A DNA stretch of 64,000 nt from Hygrophila difformis (taxonomy: Eukaryota; Streptophyta; Magnoliopsida; Lamiales; Acanthaceae): positions 27,915,227 through 27,979,226 of the forward strand of contig JAOANR010000003.1 of NCBI GenBank assembly GCA_030278955.1, given 5' to 3'. Made by a program: the position numbers and the translations under genes. Positions 56,338-64,000 of the stretch are shown here, one piece after another; the stretch's first letter is position 1; each line of letters opens with the position of its first letter. Under the pieces are notes generated by a model. It worked only from the letters and a program-made list of their open reading frames with translations. It was not told the origin of the DNA and ran no database searches.

Positions 56338-58430
56338 ATGGCAAGTACATCCGACCCAGCCATGATGGAATTACTGAGGAGCTTAAATGCGAATATTGTG
56401 GAGTTAAAGCAGGATATTAATTTTAAAATTGAACATTTAAATGAAAATTTTGTGAGCCTTGAAAATAAATTTGATACTTGAAGTGATGAACTTTTAGGTC
56501 ACAAAAAGAAGGTGGATAACAAAATTCTGAAGGAGATTACTAGTCTCTCCTCCGAGCTACATGGAAAGTTGCACAGGGTTGCCACTGATGGTCAGAAAAG
56601 GATTGACAACTCCATGCTGGAAGTGCACAAGAAACTCAACGAAGTTACTGATGACTTCGATGAAAAGCTGGATCGACTCGCCTCGGATTTCGAGAAAGTA
56701 TTGAATGTCCAAGTCGACCACCGCATAGGAATTTTGTCTGAAAAATTGGACGGTAAAATGGAATATCTTGCTGAAGAGTTAGATCAGCAGACAACTGAAC
56801 TCCAGGAACACATCATCGTTTCTACCACCGAGACAGAAATCCGAATGGATGCCGTTGTGACGCTTTTCAAGCGATATGCTAAGGATTTATCTATTCAAAA
56901 TGGTCAGAAATTGATGGGAAGAGTCAAACATTTATTCTGTCAAGCTAAGAAGGATTTAACAGAAAAATTGGAAGATAAAATGGATGAGTTAGCTGGACAG
57001 ATAGATGGAAAGTTGGAGTATGACATGGATCAGCTAGAGCAGAGACTTGAAGCACGAATTTTGGAACGAGCCGAGGAAATCGCGATTGATGATTTGCTTG
57101 CTCGATGCTCTGCTACGCTTAAACAGGAAGTCCTCCAAAATAGGGAAGAGCTTTCTAATTTATTTAATTCAAAATTTGGCGCATATTCTGATGATCTCAC
57201 GTCAAAAATGAATTTTATTGCAGAAGAGGTTGATCACCGAATTGTGGACCCACAATCCATATACGACCAAGTAATGGATACGGTGAAACAAGAGCTTTGT
57301 CATACCCTGGATATACAGATCGCAGTCATTCTTGAGGAAGAATTTAATTTCAAAAGGCCAATCAAACCTTCAAGGCGTCAAAAGACCATTACTAGGGAAG
57401 AAATGAAGCCCCTTCCACCCGACAGAAAACATGTGTATGATAGAGGCCGAATAGAAGTGCATCCTGAAGTGGAGCCAATTTTTCCACACTTGCCTTGGCT
57501 CCATATCAGATTCCAAGGGTATGATGGTCCACAAGAATACCTGGAATGGAAGGAACAAATGGAGGATGTACTGAAGTGCCAATATTATACTGAAGCCGAG
57601 ATTCTCCAAATAGCCACGCAAAGCTTTCAAGGAATGGCCATGGATTGGTGGCGATCATTGGTAGAGAAAATACAGCGGACATGACACCTCCCTGTCACTA
57701 CGTGGGCGCACCTGATCAGGCTCATGGATAGGAAATATTTGCCAAAGAAGATCAGGGCAGAGGCCACTTCAGAATATCAGGCCATAGTGCAAGCAGGCCG
57801 ATCCGTGAAGGAATACATCATGGATTTTACTGATCTGAAAAGGCAATCGGGCAAAGAGGAAACAACTGAACAAGAGTGGAAGCATTTTCTGACCGGCCTA
57901 CGGAAAGAAATTTCTGAATGATTGCGAACTCGGTATAAAACTCTTGATCAAGTTATAGATGATGCAGTCATTGTAGAAAAATCCTTGCATGATAAACCCA
58001 GAAGGATCAAGCTTGAAGCTGCAACAAAGGTCAAACAAATAGCCGAGCCCATGCCTACTGCGAAGGTAAAAGGAACAACGCCTTTTTGTGAATATTGTTC
58101 AACTCTCGGACATAGCATCAGATTTTGTTACAACAAGGAATGGGAAGAGCGTAGGGCCAAAGAAGAGGGAGATCAAAAGCGGAAATCCCAATCGAAAGGC
58201 AAAGGAAAAGAGATCGTCGAAATAGTGAATGACTCGAGCGAACCCGTATTGACATTTGAGGATGACCGAACTTCTTCGTCATCAGTGCTCATTCCCATGA
58301 TCAATTCTGTCAAGGCGCTTGAAACCGCAGCAACCGAATCCAAACAAAGGGAGAACTTATTTCACTATCATTGCAAGATTTTTGATCATTTATCATTATT
58401 AATTGTTGATAGTGGTAGTTGCTCTAGTCA
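56338..58430 (+). pseudogene. gag: Gag of element D (three in-frame TGA)
   Basis: One frame from ATG 56338. The first third is a long coiled coil of heptads (EQDINF, SSELHGKL, EKLDRLASDFEKVLN and similar, to about 57330). The Retrotrans_gag-like part follows (FPHLPWLHIRFQGYDGPQEY, MEDVLKCQYYTEAEILQIAT, FQGMAMDWW), then a zinc knuckle CEYCSTLGHSIRFC (58087-58128, CX2CX4HX4C). In-frame stops are TGA at 56479, 57682 and 57919; at least the third is at a conserved Arg, and all could be CGA to TGA. The frame ends at TAG 58432, where a one-base shift passes into the protease frame. The long coiled coil before the gag core is unusual compared with the gag at 18978. Confidence 0.82.
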
Positions 58431-58993
58431 TTAGTTTGCATGCGGTGCACATGTTTAAATTGACGACCGAGGACCACCCGAATCCATATTGTTTGCAGTG
58501 GGTGAACAATAGTGGAAAATCAAAGGTTGTCAAGCGCGCGAAAGTTCAAATCGCCATTGGCCCGTATTCTGAAGAAATCTACTGTGATGTTATGCCCATG
58601 AATACGTGCCACATACTGCTAGGTCGACCATGGTTGTACGACAACAATGTTGCCTATCAGGGGAGAGTGAATTCAATAACGTTCGCCCATGAACAAAGAG
58701 AGTACAACATCAAATCGCTGTCCCCCAACATTGTCCGAGTTGACCGCGAAGGGCTTCTAGAGGAAATACAACTGGAAGAGAAAGAATACCTGGCCCGAAC
58801 AAAGGAGCATCCACAGAGCTCAATCACCCTCCATTCTGAGGCGCCGGCTATGGAGAACCTACCACGAATTTGTTCCTTAATTTTTTGTCACTCTGAAAAT
58901 TTCTCTAAATTTAATTCTGGTACTATATCTAATTTGATTAATTTTTCTACAGGTACCCAAGGAAATCAAGATGAAATTTTTCTAAACAAATAA
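58403..58993 (+). pseudogene. Retropepsin of element D
   Basis: The catalytic motif LIVDSGSC is in the gag frame (Asp 58408-58410). After a frameshift near 58428 the rest is in another frame: FKLTTEDHPNPYCLQWVNNS, then CDVMPMNTCHILLGRPWLYD, the typical C-terminal half of gypsy retropepsins. TAA at 58991 is followed by more sequence in the same frame (to about 59290) of no known domain, and RT never begins. The protease would cut Gag, but the frameshift and stop make it inactive as it stands. Confidence 0.8.
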
Positions 58994-59269
58994 GGTAAAA
59001 TTGTTCCAGTTGATGACAAAATTGATTTATCTAAAAATTGTCATTTGTTTTGCAGGCAATTGAAATCGGGAGCTAAGCTGGAGCGCAAAATGAAATTCAC
59101 CTCCGAAGCAGAATCGGATAGATTTATCTGCTCAATGGATAATATTTCTAATGAATTTCTAGCTCAATCTTGCTTTACCGAGATTACTGAAAAATGTCAA
59201 TCTTATGGGATAACGGTTCGTGCAGGTCTACCTTATTTGGTTGATCCATCTCAAATAATAACTCCTTCC

Positions 59270-59286
59270 GCTTTGGAGTCCAAAGC
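59270..59286 (+). other. PPT-proximal stem-loop, element D
   Basis: Perfect 7-bp stem GCTTTGG/CCAAAGC with the 3-nt loop AGT, five nt before the purine tract. Same position as in the other elements but without the RRGGRC loop. Confidence 0.65.
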
Positions 59287-59291
59287 TTCTC

Positions 59292-59303
59292 AAGGGGAGG
59301 GAA
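59292..59303 (+). other. Polypurine tract of element D
   Basis: AAGGGGAGGGAA directly before the LTR start TGACGTGG. Confidence 0.88.
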
Positions 59304-60439
59304 TGACGTGGAAGTCTGGATCAACCCACTCAAATGCTTGAACCGGCCCGGAAGATTCACTGAACGAATTGCCAGTCTTCCCAGGACCACAGAATTCCAA
59401 GCTGAAATCAATCGGGGAGAAGAAAGCAATCTAGAAGCTGTAACTTTGATCCAATCGGAGGAATTGGGGATCGCACATACATGCCATGCATGGGCTCTCC
59501 AATTCTACATTGAAGAAGGGAATACAGTCAACACAGCCGCCAGAGCATCACCGGAGCCGCCGGAGCATCACCGGAGTTCGCCGGAAGTTGGCCGGAAGTT
59601 GGCCGGCGCCGCCGCCATCGCCGGCCGGAGATCGGTCAATGGTCGGAAGTGTTGAACTGTTGTTTTATTTAATTCAGACTTATTTCAGTTTAAACAAGGC
59701 ATGTAATAATTTAAAACAACTACTGTAGGGTCCGCTCTAGACCAGTTGAATTCAGGATCCCAGTTGCTAGACTCTAGTCCGGAGACTCCCAGTCGCTAGA
59801 CTCCAGTCCGGAGACTCCCAGTCACCCAGTCGCTAGACTCCTGTCCGGAGATTCCTATTCGCTAGACTACGTCTAGCGACACAGTTTTTGCCTAGCGACA
59901 GGCAGCGTCCAGAATGCCAATTTTTGTGTTTTCTAGGGTTTTCTTTGTATTTTCCATTCCCGTTTTACCCCTGTAACTTGGAGGCCTATATATATGTCCT
60001 CCTAAACATTGTATTGCATCTTTTGGCTTAATATTATTGAGAACACTCCTCTCTTATTTTCCAAAGATCAACTAGAGTTTGTGGGAACCGAAAACCCTCA
60101 ATCAAGTACATAGCTCAAAACAATACCGTGATATAGACTCAGGCTAGATTCACACGATTCGGATTCTTGAAGCAAATCCGACGATCGATTATATCCATTG
60201 TTGGAGGATTTGGAGGGGACGGTGTTGTTTAGCATTATTGTCTTGATATTTTCTTCATCCTTGGATAGCTTCCATATCCCTTTTATTTTCTTGTTCAATC
60301 CACCATTTGGCATCACTCGCCTTTTGGTAATCAAATCTAAAAAAATCCAAAACAACCTTCCCCTTTTGGCACCAAGTGTCAATCGGCAATCATCCAAATA
60401 ATATTGTATCCAATCCAAGATCCGGGTTGATTCATGGCA
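59304..60439 (+). repeat. 3' LTR of element D (1136 bp)
   Basis: Same ends as the 5' LTR; no captured segment; three full 29-bp units. Followed by GTTGG. Confidence 0.9.
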
Positions 60440-60444
60440 GTTGG
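60440..60444. repeat. target site duplication GTTGG (right, element D)
   Basis: Second copy of the duplication. Confidence 0.9.
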
Positions 60445-60762
60445 TCCTCGATTCCTTAGCCTTTATATCCTTTTTCCTACCCCAACCATGGCCCCGTTAT
60501 AACCTTGGTTAAAGGCCCTTTGATTGCTAGTTGCTACTTTATGATTATGGTTTGATTTGATTGATGTGCAAATTTATGGAATTAGTACTTTTCTTTCTTG
60601 TGCTTTGAGTAAACACTTAGCCTATGCACTTGAGAGTGAGTGAGCACTTTTATATATTCCCCATCCGGTGAGAGCATTGTTGGGCATACCTGTTGTGCAA
60701 TTAAGTTATTGGCATGATTGAATTTGATTTTGACTTGTGGTGTCTTTGTTTTGACTTGATGG
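60445..60762 (+). other. 3' non-coding region of element C, right of D
   Basis: About 320 bp with no frame of interest; it continues the region ending at 53188 and leads to the hairpin and purine tract. Confidence 0.6.
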
Positions 60763-60782
60763 CATGCTTGAGGGCAAGCATG
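60763..60782 (+). other. PPT-proximal stem-loop, element C
   Basis: Perfect 7-bp stem CATGCTT/AAGCATG with loop GAGGGC, four nt before the purine tract. Confidence 0.78.
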
Positions 60783-60786
60783 GAGT

Positions 60787-60800
60787 AAGTGTGGGGGGAT
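60787..60800 (+). other. Polypurine tract of element C
   Basis: AAGTGTGGGGGGAT directly before TGATATTCATC. Confidence 0.85.
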
Positions 60801-62330
60801 TGATATTCATCATTTTGTGCTTATATTTTATATGTTTCCATATGGTTGATTGATGAGTATTGATCCATTTTGGTGTCTTATTGAAGTGTTTTGGATTTCA
60901 GGAACTAAAATGAGCTTGGCTTGAGAAAGATATCAAATTGGTGACATTTTGAAGAAGTTTCTGGTCATATACCCATGCACAAGAGCGGCGGTCAGTCCTG
61001 CTGTACAAAGAGTCTTGCTGAGGTGTTCCAAGTGGTTGCTGATGTGTCCGTGTGACTTGGATGATGATGTGGATGGATTTGGGAGCTGAATACATGATAT
61101 TTTGGGATCATGGAAAGCATCTTGTGGCTGGAAGCTTATTTCCAAAAGAGAGAGTAAGGATTTGTAAAGAAGGAAACATATTTTCAAAGAAGGAAACTTG
61201 AAGTATTTGGTTCAATTTCTTGCCTCTTCTCTTGGTGCTGTTGCTGGACGAATTGGAGGGCTTGGAGATGATATATACATCTTGTTGCTGGTTTTTGGAA
61301 GGAACTCGTTACTGAGAGCTGGAGACTTGGCCTGGGGAAGACGCACATTACTGGAGACCGTGAAGATTCTTGAAATTCCATTCTTTCTGCTGGAATAGTA
61401 TTTGTGATGAACTTTTATTTAGCTTTTGTTATTTCATTCATGGGTAGTGAGCAGTTTACTTTTATCTAGCTTAGGATTGGATCCCGTGTTGGGATTGGAT
61501 TTCCGTTGTGAGACGCGCTATGTTCGAATGTTTAATTTCCTTTGACTATTAAGTATTTCTATGATTTCTATTTTCACGACATTAATTCTTGTGTTGATTG
61601 CTTATGCTGCGCACATAGTTGATTGATGTAGGAGTTTTACCGTTATAATTAGATTGTTGTCCGTGTAATTGCACTTTTTTTTGGGTAACACAGCCTAAGA
61701 AGGCGAGCAAAGTGTAATTGCACTTTAATCTAATTGAGTAACAACTAGAGGATACAACTCTAGGGAATCATGGAATCAATTGAGACATCACCGTGTAGGT
61801 AGAGTCGTCCATTTGAATTAGGCTTTTCTAGAAGCTAATGCAATTGGATAAGTAAATCTACGGTCGTACCTAGGTTCTTAATCCGATTAGGGGAGTGAAT
61901 AACGGCCGTGCCTTGTTCACCGATCAAGTAAGGAAAAGTTGGTCACGAAGCAGTTGCCGAGTGACTATAACTAATTTATTTAATAGGAGAAGGAAATATT
62001 TGTCAATGATCAACAATAAATCCAATTCCAATCCGGCAAGTTCAAGTTCTAATCTAGGTATTTTTCATCATTATATTTCATAAACTTTCCAGTGTCTCTT
62101 GCCGTCGCCTGCTTTATTTAATTTTATTCTTCTACTCTATTTTATTTTCTTAGCATTAGTTAAAATCAAACCCCCGTTAATCATAGTTAATATTTCGTTT
62201 GAATCCCCGAGGAGACGATTCTACTCATCATTATCTATTTTATTTTAATATGAGTAGAATTATTTATTTTTGTAGCTAGACGAGAGCTATCCATCATGAT
62301 CGATATCTTAACAGCTATGATAGCGCATCA
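60801..62330 (+). repeat. 3' LTR of element C
   Basis: Starts TGATATTCATC after the purine tract. Near the end it has TGAATCCCCGAGGAGACGA, a mark of Athila LTR 3' parts. I place the end at GCGCATCA (62330); CTATCCATCA (62296) is the alternative. The 5' LTR is absent, so this cannot be settled here. It holds the small poly(A) insertion at 61676-61711. Confidence 0.65.
61663..61724 (-). mobile_element. tiny 5'-truncated retroposon with poly(A) and 13-bp duplication
   Basis: GTGTAATTGCACT at 61663-61675 and 61712-61724 flanks 36 bp that, on the minus strand, read TTTGCTCGCCTTCTTAGGCT, then GTGTTACCC and a run of A. A long duplication and an A tail are the marks of LINE-driven retroposition; the body is probably the 3' end of a SINE or LINE. 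Confidence 0.7.
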
Positions 62331-62597
62331 TGTAACCACAAATTTATGTACCAAATAAATTGTAAACAAAAATACCTTGGGTCTAATTATTTGTGTTCCC
62401 TTACCTTACACTGTTTATTATTAGGGGATGTAGAAAACGTTTAGGTCAAGCCACTTTTTTTTTAATTATTTTTTAAAAAAATTTGTTATATAAATTTTAA
62501 TTTTGTTGTAATAATGCTTCTTGGCCAATTAAAAATCTCATATGTGCTTGATTTCAGGTTCGTAGTCCAACCCCTTAAGTTTTTTGTTCTATAAATA
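62331..62597. other. AT-rich DNA, nothing recognised
   Basis: T-rich runs near 62455-62500; no frame, repeat or element end seen. Confidence 0.5.
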
Positions 62598-62935
62598 AAA
62601 ATTGAAAGGCAAATTGAGTTCAAGATTCATAGATATCTACGAAATTACCAATAGAATTAACAAAGTGACCTATCAGCTTAACCTGCTCACAGAGATCAGA
62701 AATATGCATATTATTGCATAATGTATTTCACATTTCCCAGTTAAGGAAGTTCATAGGTGATAAGGATGTAGGATCATCCAACGGGATCAAGTCGAATTGA
62801 ATGCGAGTGTGGAGTATGAAGTATAAGGACAAGGTGTTGAGAAATAAGACAACAAGGATGGTTAAGGTGAATGGTCTCGATATGGAGAACATCATGCAAC
62901 AGTTCCGATACTCGAGCGTCAATTATTGTAACTCA
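62598..62935 (+). pseudogene. Chromovirus integrase C-terminus and chromodomain relic
   Basis: In three frames: KGKLSSRFIDIYEITNRINK (from about 62605), then NVFHISQLRKFIGDKD (about 62723-62770), VELNASVEYE, KDKVLRNKTTRMVKV (about 62827-62871), EWSRYGEHHAT. These correspond to the segment of chromovirus polyproteins from the integrase C-terminus into the chromodomain. At least three frame breaks are needed to join them. No LTR is attached. It is a small orphan fragment, older than the other elements judging by its state. Confidence 0.65.
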
Positions 62936-63186
62936 AAAAAGAAAAAAAAATATTTAAACTTACTTTTTATATTAAGTGAAAACTAAGCACCATTGTAAGA
63001 CAAACATAATGTGAAAAAGCCCACCTAAAAACGTAGATCCAAGAGAGAGAGAAAAAAAGAAACCATTCATTGGTTCAAAATTTTTGTTTTCTGGACTATA
63101 TAAAAAAAATGAAGGGCCAAGAAATAAGAAATTATGGGCTTTAAGAAAAGAAATAAAAAAAAATATTTATTGGTTCCTTCAATTAA
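62936..63186. other. A-rich spacer, nothing recognised
   Basis: A-rich runs (62937-62955, 63045-63060, 63103-63170) between the chromovirus relic and the LINE fragment. Confidence 0.5.
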
Positions 63187-64000
63187 TATTTTTTCCTTTG
63201 AGGACGACATTCTTGTCTTTGCCAAAGCCTCAACCGATCAGGCCATTATTATCAAGGGGCTGCTTACAGCCTTTGGACAAGCATCTGGTCTAATTGTCAA
63301 TGTTCACGAATCCAAGATCCTATTCGGGAAGGCTATCCCTAGTTCAACTCGTAACAGTATTGAAGGTTTGGTTGGTACTAGGAGCTCGGATAACCTTGGC
63401 TCTTACCTCGGCATCCCTATCATGGATACCAGGAAGACGCTCTAACTCTCACTTCCATTCTTTACTCGACAATATGAAATCTAAACTTAACGCTTGGTCT
63501 TGCCGCTATCTGAGCTTTGCAGGTCGCGTAACCCTCGTCAAATCGGTTTGTTCTCCAAACCACTTGCAGGTTTCCTTTGGGACTCTTCTTACAACTCCAG
63601 GAAAATCCATCTAGTCGCTTGGAACAATGTAACACAGACACTCAATATGGACCAAGGGGCCGGGGTTTAGGAGGAGTCTTCAACCTCTCCAACCTCAACA
63701 ATGCCCTACTCATGAAATGCTGTTGGAATCTTCTACCCTCGCTCCTCAAGAAACGATATGGCTGGAAACTCAATAAGTTGAAGCAAGGATATCCCAAACC
63801 GTGTCTCACTTTGCCAAAGATCTCACAAATCTCTGGAATACTTTTTACTCAAAGATCGAATAAGTCCATCCTTTTTTGGAGTGATAAATGGCTTACAAAT
63901 GATATCATCTTGCAGGACTATGCCACCAGAACTCTAAGGGACAGTGAGTTGACCCGGACAGTAGACTCATACCACCGCCAATGCTACATGGAACCTGTCG
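63187..64000 (+). pseudogene. LINE (non-LTR) reverse transcriptase, C-terminal fragment
   Basis: FEDDILVFAKASTDQAIIIK from 63197 is the catalytic block of plant LINE RT (normally FADD; here Ala is Glu). SGLIVNVHESKILF, LGSYLGIPI, then after a frameshift near 63450 MKSKLNAWSCRYLSFAGRVT and further blocks (NLNNALLMKCCWNLL, SILFWSDKWL) follow in varying frames up to the window end. The 5' part of RT and the endonuclease are missing upstream, where only A-rich DNA lies, so the copy was cut or 5'-truncated. It would prime on chromosomal DNA if active; this copy is dead. Confidence 0.85.

Larger units (their letters stand above)
53194..60439 (+). mobile_element. Element D: Ty3/gypsy element with gag and protease but no RT
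   Basis: 5' LTR 53194-54681, primer site 54694-54705, leader, gag-pro 56338-59000, hairpin 59270-59286, purine tract 59292-59303, 3' LTR 59304-60439, GTTGG duplication. The internal region is 4622 bp and ends about 300 bp after the protease; no RT, RNase H or integrase is present. Gag and protease carry several stops. LTR lengths differ (1488 against 1136 bp) because of a captured segment in the 5' LTR. Confidence 0.9.
45297..62330 (+). mobile_element. Element C: decayed autonomous-type Athila (gag, pol, ORF1, 3' LTR), 5' truncated
   Basis: Gag C-terminus, protease, RT, RNase H, integrase, ORF1, purine tract (60787-60800) and 3' LTR (60801-62330) follow in Athila order on the plus strand. 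It is broken by many frameshifts and stops, and by element D (53194-60439 plus duplication). The 5' LTR and the first part of gag are missing; LTR B stands in their place and is unrelated to the 3' LTR. Confidence 0.85.

Overview
This window is nuclear DNA of a flowering plant, probably a eudicot. It is made almost entirely of nested LTR retrotransposons and their debris. I see no convincing host gene, tRNA, rRNA or CRISPR array. The plant call rests on Athila-type Ty3/gypsy pol and ORF1, Tekay/Del-like LTRs (TGTAATACCC...GGGTGTTACA) with an initiator-Met primer site, an Asp-tRNA primer site of Athila type, a plant LINE reverse transcriptase fragment and a chromodomain relic.

Left part (1-28 kb). 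A partial Tekay-like LTR (1-846) precedes a broken ORF1-like transposon gene, 'gene X' (918-2242). Gene X is cut by a 22.9-kb minus-strand element (2243-25175, target duplication GTGGT) and resumes in frame at 25181-25630. That element ('A') has very large LTRs of about 5.74 kb around only 2.9 kb of non-coding internal DNA. One of its LTRs is itself interrupted by a very young gag-only element (15413-23497, duplication CTTTT, LTRs 3031 bp each). A 500-N assembly gap (24122-24621) lies in the same LTR, and comparison with the other LTR shows no missing base there. A second ORF1-like gene, 'gene Y' (26690-28147), has one in-frame stop and belongs to an Athila-like element whose 3' LTR starts at 29557.

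Middle (29.5-45.3 kb). The LTR of the gene Y element is interrupted by an LTR-internal-LTR-internal-LTR complex (31399-42315) with a single AATAT duplication at its two outer ends. Its three near-identical LTRs are 3028, 3029 and 3030 bp and its two 915-bp internal regions keep only a 13-codon gag stub. Next is a truncated relative of the A LTR ('B', 42609-45292), lying in plus orientation inside the gag of the next element.

Right part (45.3-64 kb). A decayed Athila element ('C', gag-pro-RT-RNaseH-integrase-ORF1, 45297-62330) is interrupted by element 'D' (53194-60439, duplication GTTGG). D carries gag and protease but no RT, and its 5' LTR has captured 394 bp resembling the region after Athila ORF1. 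The end holds a chromovirus integrase/chromodomain relic (62598-62935) and a LINE RT fragment (63187-64000).

How the parts relate: of the elements seen with both ends, A, the gag-only element, the complex and D all lack reverse transcriptase, so they would depend on enzymes from elsewhere. The most interesting signal is a stem-loop just upstream of the polypurine tract in otherwise unrelated elements. Its stems differ and are almost always complementary, its loop is nearly constant (RRGGRC, mostly six nt), and it sits 3-7 nt before the tract. Also notable are LTR-specific arrays of short hairpins that differ between related LTRs at the same place, and 186-194-bp modules inside the Tekay-like LTRs.
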